A program made the position numbers and the translations under genes. A DNA stretch of 64,000 nt, taken from Acidaminococcaceae bacterium. GTDB lineage: Bacteria; Bacillota; Negativicutes; Acidaminococcales; Acidaminococcaceae. The stretch covers positions 49,286-113,285 of the forward strand of contig JAFQZL010000029.1 of the NCBI GenBank assembly GCA_017405945.1, written 5' to 3'. The notes under the pieces were generated by a model. It made no database searches. It was not told the DNA's origin and worked only from the letters and a program-made list of their open reading frames with translations. This document shows, piece after piece, positions 18,796 to 33,100 of this stretch (within the stretch, counting starts at the first letter, position 1; each line of letters starts with the position of its first letter).

Positions 18796-19078
18796 ATGGG
18801 TTGTTTTTCTTTATCTGTGCTTTGCATTACCTTATGCAACTGCGCTACAAGTTTGAGAAAACCGAGTTTTCTGCTTCCGTCCCGGCAGAACGGAATGCTG
18901 GAATTGTGAAATCTTTGTGATTTTTTTGCAACAAAGGGCATTTTATCAAAAATAAACAAAAAACATAATAATGAAATGATTTATGTCATATTCTTGTCAT
19001 GATTTTTTTGTTATAATATAGGATAGTAAATGTGTAAATTACCTCTTATTGTGATAATAAATAAAAGGGTGTGTGAAT
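18796..19078 (+). promoter_or_regulatory. Upstream region and extended -10 promoter of the two-partner secretion locus
   Basis: The 352-nt gap between the preA-like and tpsB genes holds the terminator above, then this region. TGtTATAAT at 19009-19017 is an extended -10 element about 60 nt before the tpsB start; the best -35 at normal spacing is poor, so activation or reliance on the extended -10 is possible. An inverted repeat TTCTGC...GCAGAA, overlapping TTCCGT...ACGGAA, lies around 18868-18896 and could form a hairpin. The last 150 nt are very A/T-rich. No gene is seen. Confidence 0.5.
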
Positions 19079-20866
19079 ATGCGAAAGGTCCGGTTGTCAA
19101 ATTTGGTAAGTAAACGTTATTTTGTCATTTCCCTGTGCGCTGTATATATGGCGTTGCCTGTTATGGCCGATATGCTGTCCGGCGGCGTGGCGGAGTTTTG
19201 GCCGGGGACTTCTGTAGCCTGGGCGGCGCCGGATCCCGGCGATGCTTTGCAGGACTTCCAGCGCAATATATTTAATGATCCGCGTAATGATCCCGGCATG
19301 CAGTTGAACCAGGCCCGGGAATATATGGAACGCCAGCGCGTCGCGCAGCAAATGGAAGAAGACCGGAAGAAGAAAAGAGCGCAGGTAGAAACCGATTTGA
19401 AAAAGCCGGAAGAAACTGCCGCAAAGCTCACATTTACCTTGAAAAAAGTGGAAACGGATCCTTCCGTGGTATTGACGGAAGCTGAGCTTCAGAATATTAC
19501 GGAGCCCTACGTTGGCAAGACAGTTTCATTAGCAGATCTGTATGCCATTACCGGGGCTATCAACAACCTGTACAACGACAAAGGCTATATGGTCTGCAAA
19601 GCCTATCTGCCACCCCAGCGTATCCACGATGGTGTGGTGCAGATTAAACTTTTGGAAGGTAAAACCGGGCTGGTCACCATGCAAGGGCTGAAGCATACCC
19701 GGGAAAAATATGTAACCGCCCGCGTACCGCTGAAACCGGGAACTGTTGCCAATACGGCTGCCCTGAATAAACAGTTGCAACGCTTTAACGCTACCAATGA
19801 CGTGCAGTTGCACATTCTGGTCCATGCAGGGAAAGAACCGGGAACCACGGATTACGAAATAGCGGCCTACGAGCCAAAGCAGAACCAGTCCGTTACACTT
19901 TATCTGGACCACAATGGTTACGAAACTTCCGGACGCTTCCGCCAGGGCCTGTTCTATAACATCCGCAGCCTGACCGGCATGCGCGACAGCCTGCGGCTGA
20001 ATTATCTGCGCAGTCAGGGTACGAACATGTACGGACTGGGGTACTCTATGCCCGTCAGCAAACTGGGCACACGGCTTGATTTTGATTTTAGCACCAATAC
20101 AACGAAGATTATCAAGGGCGATGCAAAGCCGCTGGACATCAAAGGCAACGGGCACTCATTGGGGCTTGCCGTTCGCCATCCGTTGCGTGTGGACCAAAAG
20201 CACCGCGATGAGGTGGGGCTTCAGTTTTTGAACCAGAAATCCAAAACGAAGTGGCGAAGCATTGACTACTGGACTGAGGATAAGCGTAATACATTTGTTC
20301 CGTACATTTCCTTTACCAAATACGGGGACAGCAGCATCTTGTACCATAAGCACAGTTTCCCCGTCACGAGTTTTAAAAACTCAAACTCGTGGAGTGGGGA
20401 AGATAAGTCCAGTTACGTGAGTTACCAGCTGAATATGCTGTACCAGAAAAAATACAAGCACGGACAGATGTTCTCCGCACGGCTGGACGGACAGCTGGCG
20501 GACGACAAGGACAGATCCTCGGCAGACCGTTTCTATCTGGGCGGAGTCAATAGTGTGCGGGGCTATGAGGAAAGCTTTATCGGCGGCAACAAGGGTGCAA
20601 CAGTTGGCCTTACCTACCAGGTGCCGCTGGATAAAAAGCAGAGGTTGCAAGCCTTTACTTTCTTTGATTATGGCTGGATATCGGACGACCTGGATTTGAA
20701 CGCCAGCAGTTATTCGGCCTATTCCACAGGTCTGGGTTTAGCGGCATCAATCAAGAACGTGTACGCCAGCCTGACTCTGGGAATCCCGCTGAAACGGGAG
20801 TTTGCGTTTACCACGAAGAAAGTCAGCAACACACGGTTTGACTTCGTTATGTCGGCCACGTTCTGA
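19079..20866 (+). CDS. TpsB outer-membrane translocator (FhaC/ShlB family)
   Basis: TpsB proteins are 16-strand outer-membrane barrels that export one TpsA partner. The 595-residue protein has a signal peptide ending near the AWAAPDPG sequence and a periplasmic linker with a charged coiled stretch (RKKKRAQVETDLKK). POTRA domains span about residues 120-270, including YNDKGYMVCKAYLP and VQIKLLEGK, typical of ShlB POTRA. The C-terminal barrel carries the L6 signature VRGY at 493-496 (GGVNSVRGYEES). It ends SATF, a terminal phenylalanine expected of BAM substrates. The ATG at 19079 is preferred to GTG at 19073 because AAAAGGG is 9 nt upstream. The 95-nt gap to the giant exoprotein gene supports an operon. 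Confidence 0.95.
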   Translation: MRKVRLSNLVSKRYFVISLCAVYMALPVMADMLSGGVAEFWPGTSVAWAAPDPGDALQDFQRNIFNDPRNDPGMQLNQAREYMERQRVAQQMEEDRKKKRAQVETDLKKPEETAAKLTFTLKKVETDPSVVLTEAELQNITEPYVGKTVSLADLYAITGAINNLYNDKGYMVCKAYLPPQRIHDGVVQIKLLEGKTGLVTMQGLKHTREKYVTARVPLKPGTVANTAALNKQLQRFNATNDVQLHILVHAGKEPGTTDYEIAAYEPKQNQSVTLYLDHNGYETSGRFRQGLFYNIRSLTGMRDSLRLNYLRSQGTNMYGLGYSMPVSKLGTRLDFDFSTNTTKIIKGDAKPLDIKGNGHSLGLAVRHPLRVDQKHRDEVGLQFLNQKSKTKWRSIDYWTEDKRNTFVPYISFTKYGDSSILYHKHSFPVTSFKNSNSWSGEDKSSYVSYQLNMLYQKKYKHGQMFSARLDGQLADDKDRSSADRFYLGGVNSVRGYEESFIGGNKGATVGLTYQVPLDKKQRLQAFTFFDYGWISDDLDLNASSYSAYSTGLGLAASIKNVYASLTLGIPLKREFAFTTKKVSNTRFDFVMSATF

Positions 20867-20961
20867 TACATTTAGAACCAAAGATCTGATAGATCCGGAG
20901 ACACATAAATTCATGACGCTGTTGGAATAAATGCTGATAGTGGCAAAGTTGAGGGATTTTT

Positions 20962-21165
20962 ATGAACAAAATTTACAAGATTATCTGGAGCGATGTAAGA
21001 AAGTGCTACGTGGTTGTGGCGGAAATCGCCAGGAACCGCGGCAAGAATAGCGTGCGCACGATCGTAGAAGGCCTGGCCGCCCGTTCACTGGCCCGGGCCG
21101 GCCGCTGGGCGCTGCCCTTTGTGACGGCGGGCGCGTTGCTGCTGCCCGTGAGCGGGTGGGCGGCG
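20962..21165 (+). other. ESPR extended signal peptide of the TpsA protein
   Basis: Residues 1-30 begin MNKIYKIIWSDVRKCYVVVA, a clear ESPR pattern found on very large secreted proteins. A basic linker, a hydrophobic core (ALPFVTAGALLLPV) and a GWAAT cleavage region at residues 65-69 follow. It directs Sec export and slows inner-membrane translocation in studied homologues. Confidence 0.92.
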
Positions 21166-24100
21166 ACGACGGTGATTACGCCTGCCAGCGTGTTGCCTTC
21201 AAGTCAGAAGGAGACCGTGGTAAACAATAATAACGTCGTGTACGATGTGTATATGCAACGGAAAATAACGAACGGGCCCGGCGTGAACCAGTTTGATAAG
21301 TTCTCGCTGGCAAGCGGTAACATTGCCAACATGCATTTCCGGACAAAAAGCGGGGGATTAACTGCCGACAGTCTGGTCAATCTGGTAAAAAGCCGTATTG
21401 ATATCCATGGCACGGTCAATGCTGTTAAGAATAACCGCATTGACGGTAATCTGTACTTCGTAAGTCCTGACGGCATGACCGTCGGCAGCACAGGTGTCAT
21501 CAATGCGGGGCGTTTTGTGGCGCTGGCACCGACGCAGAGTTATTTTGATAATTTATGGAGCACAAGCTTTACGAACAATGCAGCGGGCAATCACGACCAG
21601 TATGTAGCCGATGCAGTTAAAAATGACTTTGCTAAATTTGGAACCCGGTACAAAAAGAATGAACAGGAAGGCAAAGAAGAAGGCGAATTCAAGTCTACCG
21701 GTCTTGAATTTGCCGAAGGAGATGCCGATAAAAAGGGAATTGATATTAAGGGTAAGATCAACACGCGCAGCGGCATTGTGCTGGGAGCGCGCAATATTGC
21801 CATTGAAAACGGCGCATTGCTGAAAAGCCAAAAGGATATCAATTTTTCCAGCCTGGTAAACACAGAAAACGTAAGCGGTGCTGATTTTGCCGGTATTGGT
21901 ATGACCTTTGAACAAACGACTGATAAGTCCGGCGACATCATCCTCCGGTCCGAGGCAAAACATGATTTTACTAATAATCCCCTGATTCCGGGCGCAGAGA
22001 CGTACGACTCCGTTACAAACGTAAACAACCATGCTGCCGTTACCGTAAAAGGGGAAATCACGGGCGACGCCGGAGTGGATATTTCCGCCGCGAGCAATAC
22101 GACATTCAATAATAAAGACTGGCCCGGTGTAGACGGATTGTCAAGTGTGGGTCCTGAGTTTCTGAACGATCTGGGTATCACTGTAACGGCGGACTGGGCG
22201 CATAAGGTTAATTCGGCTTCGGTTACGCTTGACAGCACCGGCAAAGTGAATGCCGGCGGTGATGCCAGTTTGCAGGCAGACTCGACGTTGAGTATTAGAA
22301 TACAGGCTAAAACGGTAGGCAAGAGCGATGTGGGTGCTACTTCAGCAATCCCCATTTCCGCAGTGGCCGTGGTAAACGCTACGAATAAGGCTTTGGTGGA
22401 TGTGAAGGGTGAAATTGCTGCCGGCGGCGATTTGAGCCTCGCTGCTGCGGCAAACACAACCCTGGATGTGACGGCGAAGGCCCTTACAAAGAGGGCCGAC
22501 GGTGATCACGGCAGCGCCATTTATTTGGGGTCTGCATTACTTTTTGGCGACAGTGTCGCGGAAGTAAACGTGGATGCTTTGACAAAGGACGGTGAAGCGC
22601 AAAAGCTGACGGCAGGCGGCGCGTTTTCTGCTGAAGCAACAGCTAATAGCGAGATTGCGGTAGAAGCTGCGTCCGAGGGCCTGAATGATACATTTGCGTC
22701 CACTTCTGTAGCCGTGCTGGACTACGATTCTGCCGCCAATGTGAACCTGAAACGCAGTGTTGAAGCCGAAAGTATCAACGCCAAGGCGAACAATCAGGTG
22801 GAATCTCTGGGTATTTCGTCAGACAACGCCAGTGGGGAAGGCATCGACCCCATGTTTGAGTTTACAGTATCGGGCGAAACCAATGCAAGCGCTTTGGCCA
22901 ATAAGCTTAAGACCAAGATGGGGCTGGAAGGATTCCGTCAGGGCGGCAAGCTGCAGGGAATGGAAAATGCCTTTGACAGTATATTGGAATATGTTACAGC
23001 AGGCGCTGCCGTGGCGGTGGTGGATAATACCAATACCGCCAATGTGACGGTTTCCCCCGGTGTGGAACTGAAAGCCGTTAAAAAAGATGAAAACGGGAAT
23101 CCTGTAGCGGGCGGCGGCGATGTTACCATTGAGGCAATTAACTACATGAAATCGTTTTCCCATGCGGTAACAGGCCAGCTGAACAAGCAGACAGATAATG
23201 CCGCGCAGAACTCTAAGGTAAACGTGGCGGCAGCTGTCCTTTACAGCAATATAGACAACGATGCCACAGTGGAATTGCAAAGCGATGACCATAAAGGTGT
23301 AACTCTGACATCCGTAAGCGGCAACGTTAATCTGAAGGCAGACGTGGACAGCGATGATTCCAATTCCATGAGTACGATCCGTGGCACCAACATTTCGGAA
23401 ACATGGGACAAGCTGATTGCAGATTTCAAAAAATATGGCATTAATACCGGCAAAATGTCGGAATGGAAGAAAGAAACGGTAGAAGTTCAGACCCAGTTGG
23501 AAGACGGCAGCATCAGCAAAGCGGAAGCTGCTACCAAATGGACCAATGCGTTAGGCGCTTTCGGATCGTTTCTTGCCGCTGAGGTAAATAACACATTTAC
23601 TTTGACTAACGATACGAAGAAGCTGATAGTCGCGTTATCCGATTTCCTGAGCCCGTCATCTTATACGAACTACTATGTCCGGAGCTATGCCCTGAACGGG
23701 AACCAGTCGGGTGATACAACTACCGTTGCGGCTTCCGTTAATTATGCGAAACTGGAAAACAAAGGCATTGTGACCATAGGGGAGCAATCTGCCCTGACAG
23801 CAGGTAAAAATATTAATATCCGGTCGGAAGCCGGGACCGAAGCCATCAGCGCTACAGGTAACAGCGGGGAATACCTGGCCTATTCGGAGACTAATGGCAC
23901 AGGTATTGGCGCAAGCCTTGCCTGGCAGGATATTTCTGCTGATGCCATAGTGCTGGCAGGTAAGAATGTGAGCATGCAGGCCGGGCCGTCCGATGGCAGT
24001 GCTGCCGGCAAAATAGCCGTCAGCACCAGTGCGGAAGTTGAAGATATCAGCATCATTTTCAGCGCCGGCAAGGCAGACCGGAGCGGTTTGGCGGGTTCCT

Positions 24101-27100
24101 TTAACATACAGGACGGCGGCAGCAACAGCCTGATACTGGTGGATGACGAAGCCACGCTGAATGCTGCGGATGATGTTTCGCTGGTAGCTGCTAACAAGAT
24201 GAATGCTACCAATATCGCCGGCGGCCTGGCTTTGGGCAGCGCCAAATCGACGGCAACAGTGGGGGCCGGCCTGGCACTGAACCGGATGGACGTGAACAGC
24301 ATGGCGGTGATCGGCGATAACGGGTCGGGTGCGTCAGTTGTAATTGCAGACACAGAATCAGATTCGAATAAGGACAAAAGCGCTGAGGAAAAAAATAAGA
24401 TTAAAGCGCAGAATACGCTGGCCGCTGCCCGCTTACTGGCGGCGGAACGGGGTACGATCCGCAGCATGAACAGGGAGTTTGCGGATGCCAAGACGGCTGC
24501 CAACCGCCAATTAGGCGCTGCTACAGGCACAAACGACGCCAAAGGCAGTGTGACAGGCAAGAGCATTACTGTCAGTTCGCTAAACGAGGGCACAGTCAAC
24601 GCGGTAGCGGTGGAAGGTGTTGAAAATTCCGAGAGCCATAAGGGCTTTGATACCGTAAACAAGTGGAATAAGACCGCTGCACAGGCAAAGAATGATATCA
24701 CCGATTCTCTGCAGAATATAGTTGGCTGGCCGGTAAACCGGTGGGTAAATAAAACGTTTACCGGAGAAACCAAAAAGAACTGGAATTTCAGAGGCTATGA
24801 CCCGATCCCGGAAAACGCGGATGCTTCTGACAACAAATTCAACATCGCTGCGGCGGCAAGTATAAGTGTTAACTGGAACAGCAGCGAGACGGCGTCGGTT
24901 ATTGACAATGTAAATCTGACCCTGCGGGACGGCGGTACCGGCAAGTTAAAGAACGAGGCGACAGACGATACCTTTGCCGGCGCCTGGGCCGGGGCGGCTG
25001 CTATAAACTGGTTTACCGGCGGCGCCGGGGTTGCTTCCAACAATGCAGCCCATAAGGATGCGCTGGGGACTGCAGTGGCATTGAACCTGTTTGATACGGT
25101 AAAAATAACGAATGAAAACGAAACCGGCGGCGAAAGTACTGTCAGGAAGGCCGCCAGGAATGTGAATGCCGTTATCAGCAACGCGACCATTTCTCAGGCA
25201 AAATTAATTGAAAATACAGCCATTAAAAAGGGGACGGAGGCGGCAGCGGCTTTGGGGCTTGCTGTAACCAATAACGATCAGGGTACGGGTACTAATGCCG
25301 GCGTTGCCTTCGGCCTTGCCATGAACAAGGTTAACAGCGGCGTACACGCCCTGCTGATCGACGATACATCGACCTTTACCAATAACAACGGCAATAATAC
25401 AACCGGAAACACGGACGGTACGGATATCAGCAACCGGGCTTATGACGGCGATATTCAGGTGGCCGGCGGGGTTGATTTTGCTTTTGCTAATGCTGCTGAC
25501 GGCGGTAAGGCGATTGCTGCCGGTATTACGGCGGCGGTCAGCGAAATTAAAAACGACCTGCAGAGCGGCATACAGGGCGGCACGTACACCGGCGTAAAGA
25601 ATATGAGCGTGGCGGGCGATGACGCTCTGACCCAGGTAAACGCTGCCGTGGGCCTGGGTTTCACTACCTCTGAACACGGTTTTGACGGCGCGGGGGCTTT
25701 GGCCTATGCCGAACTGGAAAATACAAATCATGCTTACATCAGCGCTGCGGAAGAAATTAAGGCGACGGGCGAAGTGAGCGTAACCAGCCGGGATATTTCC
25801 GGCAGCAGTGAAAACAACCCTTATGTTAAATATCTGAAAGCCCGTAAAGTCGATGCAATAGGCAGCAGCTACCTGAGCAATGATACAAAACGGGAGCTGG
25901 GTACAGAGGCAGGCAGTTCCGTCGTCAACGTCGCGGTAGAGATCAATGGCAGCAAGTCTGCCGGTTTGGGCGCAGCAGTTGCCGTGGCAAATGTGACCAA
26001 TAAGTTCAGTTCTGACATAACCAATAATAAAAAACTGGAAGCGGACAGTGTCCAGGCAAAGGCAGATGTCCACACGAACATCGTATCCGTGGGGGTCGGC
26101 GTCAGCGCCAGCACACAGAGTTTTGGCGGTACGGGCTCCCTGTCCTTCAACGACCTGGACCAGGATAATATTGTGTCCATTACCGGCAACCGGAACGTGA
26201 CAACGAATGCAGATACTGACGAAGAAACTGTAACAGAAGGCATTAAAGCCAACACGGTAAGCGGCACGGCGAATAATACCAGCCATATTGTCAACGTAAC
26301 CGGCGATTTTGCCGGAGGCAAGAATGCCGTGGGTCTGGGCGTTGCCTATAACTATATGGATGACACCACCGGAGTATTTGTCGGCAACAATCAGATTAAG
26401 GCTAAAGATACGGAAAACGGCGTGTCTGTTTCCCTTGACGCGGAAAACAATGCCTATGCGCTGGCGTTGTCTGTAGGCGCGGCGACGAACTATAAAGAAA
26501 ATGGTACCGTCGCAGCTCACGGGAATTTCGGCGTGAACCGGGGCTATAATGATACGGTTGCCGTCATCGGTGAAGATAAAGAGGGCCACAGGGGTTCCGA
26601 CAGGGATGAGATTACCGAGGCTTCCTCTGTGGCGGTAAAGGCAACGGATAATACCAGCAAGACCAGTATTGCCGGGGACGTCGACCTTGCCCTGAAAAAT
26701 AATACGTTGGCCTTAGGGGTAGGCGTTGCCCTGACGGATATAGGCTCCGGTTCCGGCGACAGCAACAAACGTGAAGTAGTCCGCGCGGAAATCAACAATA
26801 CAGATATCGTAACAGTACAGGCGAAAGATAAAAACGGGAATACACAGGATCCTGTTATCACTGCGGCTGCCACAGATACATCCAAGGCAACGACTGTGGC
26901 GGCAGGGACTGGTATTGCACGGGAGACAAAAGTAGGCGCCCAGATAATTTTGGCGGATGCGGAAATCAGCAAGAAGACAACGGCCGGTTTGAATGACACT
27001 ACGATTAAAGAGCTTTCCGGTTCTGACGCAGGCAGGAAAGCAAGGGTTAATGTTAAGGCAGATACCAGTTCCACGTTGAAGACCGGGGCAGGTGCTTTGC

Positions 27101-30100
27101 AGGTAAGCGGTTCTAATTCGTTCCTGACCGGAGTCATAGCGGTAGGCATCAACCGTGTACGGGATGATACGACTGCGGGCGTGACCTTTGCCAATGCGGG
27201 TGACGAAAATAGCCTGAATGTAGCGAACCTGGATATTAACGCCACGGCTAAAGGCGATATTCTCAGCGTGGCGGCAGGCGCGGCCGCCGGTTGGAAGAAT
27301 ACGGTAATTGCAGGTGGTTCCGGCAGTTATAATTACATTGATAACAATGCGAAAGCTGTTATTCAAAATGCCATTATAGACAGTACGGGTAACGTGGGCG
27401 TAGTGGCCCAGAGCGATGAAGCTATTTCCAACTACGCAGGGGTGCTGGATGTGGCCCTGGGTGGTCAGGGCGTTTCTGCTGCTGTTGGCGTAACAGGTTC
27501 CAATAATCAGATTACCGGCAAAACAGAAGCATTGATCGACAACAGTTCGGTGACAGCCGCGGGCAGTTCCGGCAAAGATGATGACGACAAGGTTATCAGG
27601 ACAAAGAGCAAACTGAAAGATAATACCGAAAACGAAAAATATATGATTGAGGGCTCTGTAAACAGAGGCACCTGGTCCAGCGGCTCTTTTGAAGAAGGAG
27701 AGGGGGATAACAAGCAGTACGGCGTAAGCAGGTTACAGAAAGGCCGTGAAGAAGAAAAGAAAACCGGCGTGGTAGTGGATGCTTCTGCTACCCATAGCAT
27801 TTCTTCCGCTATGGCCAACGGCGGCGTTGCAATAGGATCCGGTCAGGAAGCACTTAGCGGCTCTCTGGCCGGCGTAGTGAACCTGAACTATGTAAGCGGC
27901 GCAACGATAGCGCAAGTGCTGGATTCCAATCTTAACAAAGCAAACAGCCGCAGTGATGTGAATGTCCGCGCGGCGGATTATACCAACGTGGCGGAATTCA
28001 GCGGCGCGGCTTCTGTGGCTGTCGGGCAGAAACTGTCCGGTGCGGCGGGCTTTACCGGTACTACCAACGAGATTGACCGTGTGACATCGGCAGGCGTGTC
28101 CATAAAACCGGAGGAAGGCCAGCAGAATATTACTACTACCGATAAAACAAAAAATAACATCTATGCCAAAAACTTTAACGTGACTGCGGACGCGAAACAG
28201 GCCATGTCTGCCTTTAATGTGACCGGCGCAGTGGCGGGCAGTACGATGGCCGCGTTTGAAACCGGCGACAATGTCAATACCAACAAGATGCATAGTTCTA
28301 CTATCGCCACGGTGACCAATTCGACAGTAGATTATACGCAGAACGCCAAGATAAAAGCCAGCCATGAAGATGCCATCTACAATATGGACGTGGATGCGGG
28401 CCTGGCCATTGCCGCCAGTGCAGACGGTGTTGCCGGTTCCCTGAACGTGGGTATCGGCGTGGTGAATGAAGATTCCGTGGTGCTGGCTGATATAGAGAAC
28501 AGTAAACTGATACTTCACGACAGAGCGGAAGGCGATACTTCAAAATCTGTTCTTTCCATTGGCGCTGCCAATAAGACTAAACTGGAAGCCACTCTTGTTT
28601 CCGTGGGCGTGGCAGCCGGCCTGTTCAGTGGCGGCGTAGCCAGCAGTATCGCAGTGAACAATATTGATACCAATGTTACCAGCCGTATTCTGGGCAGCGA
28701 GCTGACAGCGGATACCATCAAGGTAGACACAACGAACGAGCTCAAGGTGAAAGACGCCACCGGTACCGGCGCAGGCGCCCTGCTGGCCGGTATCGGCGTC
28801 GGTGTGGATGTGAATACGCTTAACGACAGTGTAAGTACTATTGTGGATCACACCGGGGGAGGGAATACAGAGAATAAGAGCACCCTGAAGGCAAACGACA
28901 CCCTGTCCGTTAACACCAAAACCCAGCGGGACATTGACTCTACAGTGGCCGGCGTGGGTATCGGTGCGGGTGGCATTTCGGTCAATGTGCTGGCTGTTAC
29001 GGTGAACGACGGGATTAACCAGATAGGGTATGCGCAAGATGCGGATGGCAATAATACTGACTTCAGTCATACAGATGTCATAAGCCCGGTACTGGATTGG
29101 GTAAACTACAACAACAAACGCATACTTGCCGATCATTTCTATGGCCTGACTTCAGCGGAACAGGCAGAAATGCAGAGGAGAGTTAACACCAATGCCAAAA
29201 CTGGGAACGATGATAATGGTGCTCCTATTGAGGGCACCGGTGTGCATACCTATGTTCAGAATAATTCCACGCTGGAAGCAACCAACGGGGCCCTGACGGT
29301 AAAGAATACCGAATTGAACAACGCTGAACTCAACGGCGGCAGCGGGTCTTTGGGCCTTGCAGCGATTAATGTGGCAGATGTGGTTTACCACTTGAATGAG
29401 CTGAATGATATTTCTGTCCAAAATTCCACTGTCAAAGGGGGCAGCGTATCCCTTACGGCCCATCAGGGAAATGTGACAAAGAACGATGATGAGGCCATCC
29501 ATCTCCAGACGGTGCAGGCGGGATATGGCGGCCTTGCTATCGGCGTGGGCTATGCAGGCCTTACGACGAAGGGAAATACAGGAATTACTATTGATCAGGG
29601 CACGCTGACTGCCACCAACGGTGATTTGACCGTAAAATCCAGCGATGACGCAAGGAGTAAGACCAATATGTGCGGCGTATCGGCATCTCCTACTGTGTCT
29701 GTTCCTGTCAGTGTAGCCCATAATACAAACATTGCCAATAATTTTGTCACCGTAAAAGGAGGCAGCCAGCTGACGGCATCAACCAATAAGACGCAGATTG
29801 TTAATGACGGTGAAGGTAATTCGGTGACAGAAAAGGTTCCGGCTTATATTAACCTGCAGACGGAACGTACCGGCCGGGTAGCGGCCAAGACCGTAGGCGT
29901 CGGAGTAGGTACTGCAGCTGTCATTGTGAATACGGCTAAGGTGTATGATAAGAGTACATCTGCTGTTACCGTGGAAGGAAGCGATACCCAAAGTAACACC
30001 GGAAGCGATAAAAATAGTAATATCTTTACCGCAGATGCAATCCGGATGGAAGCAGTTAATGCTCCCGTCGTGAAAGCAGAAGCCGGCGGCACCGGTGTGT

Positions 30101-33100
30101 CCGTGTTGGGCGTTTCCGTAATGCAGAGCAATGCGGAGGCCTATTCTACGGCAACGGTTGCTGTGAAGGATGACAACAGTCTGTTGGGTGATGCGGTTCT
30201 GGCCCGGGCGGTCATCGGCAAAGAAGGAACTGATATGACCCATGCCGAAACTCACGGTACCAATGTGTCTTTTGGCGCCAGCATAAATCCCAATAAGGCA
30301 AAGGCGATCACGGAAACGACAGCCAGTGTTTCCATGGGCAAAGAAACTTATAAGACCGAAAAGAAGGAGAAAACGACAAACGATCAGGGAGAAGAAGAGG
30401 AAAAAACAGTACAGGGATCCTATACCAGCCTCGCCCTGATTACTGAGAATAATGCCAGCCGCCGGGCTATCATGGGAAATACTACCATAGGCCTGGTTGC
30501 ATCCATCGGTACCGGCGATGCCAAAGCAGAAGGAAATGATAAGAGTCTTATTACGGCAAAAGGCGGGAGCGGTAATGAGTCGGTTAAACTGCAGAATCTG
30601 AAGATTGCGGCATCTGGCAACAATACAGCCAAAGGCTTTGCGGACGGTGACTCAGGCGGTATTACGGCCTGGGGCGCTTCAGCTACCATTACCATGAATA
30701 CCAAAACTACCAATACTGCTTCTTTGTCCGGCGCATGGGATGTGGCGGACAGTGCGGACATTGGTTCCTTGCAGCAGGTTACGTCCAAAGGTTCTTCCAA
30801 GACCGGCGCGGGCGGTGTATTGAGTGTGACCTGGGCCAATTCCGATAACAATGTGGAGATGGATACCCGGACGCAGCTCATGGCAGGCGCCCAGCTGAAG
30901 GCCGGGCAGAGCTATATGCTGGCAGCGAACAAGGTGGTTACCGGCGCATATGATGGTGAAAACTGGAACAATCACATGAATGTCGGCGGCGTCATCCAGG
31001 TAGCGCCGGATATTAAATCCAGGCAGGAAATCAAAACCAACGCCAACGTGGAAATCGGTAAGGTTGCCAGCGGGAACAGCAGCTCCAGTGATCCCGTAAC
31101 CAAAGTGACCACAAGCAAGGGCCAGGTTTACGACGCCTATTCCGATATGGACATCTACAACAAGGTGGAAGGCAAGGGCGGCGGCGTAGCGGAAAATATA
31201 TATACGTTCAGCGATAATTTTGTCACTTCTACAAATAAGATTACCGTAAATGAAAAAGCGGACCTGGAACAGAAAGGCGAATACGAAAACGGCAACGACA
31301 TCACCCTCAGCAGCAGTGATAAGATCAAGATGAATCTGGCTGCGGAAGCCTATGCCGGCGGTGTGGAAGGAATGGTAAAAGGTCAGGTGGAGTCCGCGTT
31401 AACCCGCAATAACGGCGTAGAAGTAAACGGCAAGCTGTCCAGTACGCACGACATCAATCTGTATGCCGGCGTGAATGCGGACGGATCGTCTTCGTCACTG
31501 GATTATACCGGTCTGGCGGAAGCCCATAACAATTCCGTGATTCCGCCCTATACCAGCCCGGAAATATTGCTGGACCTGAAGAACAACCAGCAGGTGAAGG
31601 TAGGAACCACTGGCAGCGCTACTTCTGTGCGCAATATCAACGTGTCGGCGGAAAATGGCAAAGAAACCATTAAGAAAGACACGGTAGCGGTCTATTGGCT
31701 GTTCCTCGGTCAGGACAAAGACTCCAAGACTGCCACCAATATGGAGGGTAAATCGACAATTGACGAGAAGAACAATAACTTTGTGAATGTAGACGGCGTG
31801 CTGAAGACTGGTATTCAGAACAATGTGAAGATTGATATTACGGGGGCGCTAATCCCGAAGGCCAAAGACAGTGCCGGAGCCGAGTATACGCCGACGCCTA
31901 AAGACCCCTCTGTTCAGGCATACACTGATGCCGATGTTTATGTAAATGGTGTTAAAATTGCAAGAGGAACCGCTACAGACACTATTATTAAACCTGAAGA
32001 CATCATAACAGGCGAAATGGACTATGCCACCCAGCTGGGTACCCAGCTGGCTGCACTGGAAAAACTGATCAGCGATTACGGTACGGACCAGGACCGGGAT
32101 GACAAGAAGACCGCTGCCTATTTGGGATATGTGCAGCAGCGGCAGCGTATTCTTGAGGAGATGGAGAAACGGGGCCTGTTTAAGGATGAAAAGGTACCTA
32201 AGTATCAAAAAAATGCAGACGGCAGTTATAAAACAGATAGTGCCGGCAATTTAATTCCCGTAACAGATGCAGGTGGCAACATTGTATATGAAATGGATGC
32301 CCAGGGAAAAGAGATAGTACGCCGGGTTTACACAACCAAGGGCCTTGTCATAAGCTATGTGGAAATTCCGGATATTACCGTCAGCGGCGGTAATATTGTG
32401 GTACAGTCTGATACGTTGTACGGAAACGGCAGCCTGGAGGCTAACGGTGCGCCGCGGATTGAGATTAACAATCTGTCAAACGCTTATCTGAAACTGAACA
32501 ATATAACAGTTGGCGAAGAGGGTGGGGATATCCGTTTCCGGGGTGAAAGCCTCAGCGCCGGTGAAACAGGGAGACAGCAAATCAGGAACCTGAACAAGGA
32601 CACCGGCAAGACAGTGGGCCTGACTCTGTACAGCGATGCCGGTAATGAGAGTGTAATTACAGTATTGAACGACAACAGCAGTGTAGGCACAACGATAACC
32701 GTTACGGGCAATAATCAGGAATGGGCGTATACGTCAATTCCCGATGTGGCGGTACTTGGTAATATCAATAACAGTTATGGTCTTGTTAAAATCGAAAACA
32801 AACAGGGCAACATTACACTCGGATCCGGCGACACTGAAAAAAACAAGGCCAATGTCAATGGGCGTTCGGTACAGCTGATTGCTACCCACGGCAGCATCTC
32901 GCAGGATTATATTGACGGTATCGTGAACATCGGCGGACGGCCGCAGGATCTGAACAGAAGCATTGCGGATAGCGAGAGAGCGCGCGCGGGACTGAACAAG
33001 GAACAGGATGATCATAAGTATAATGTTATTAATGCAACGCCCGTGCAATCGGACAGTTCGGCGGGCCGTATTGCCGGTGACAACGTGTATCTGGCTGCGG

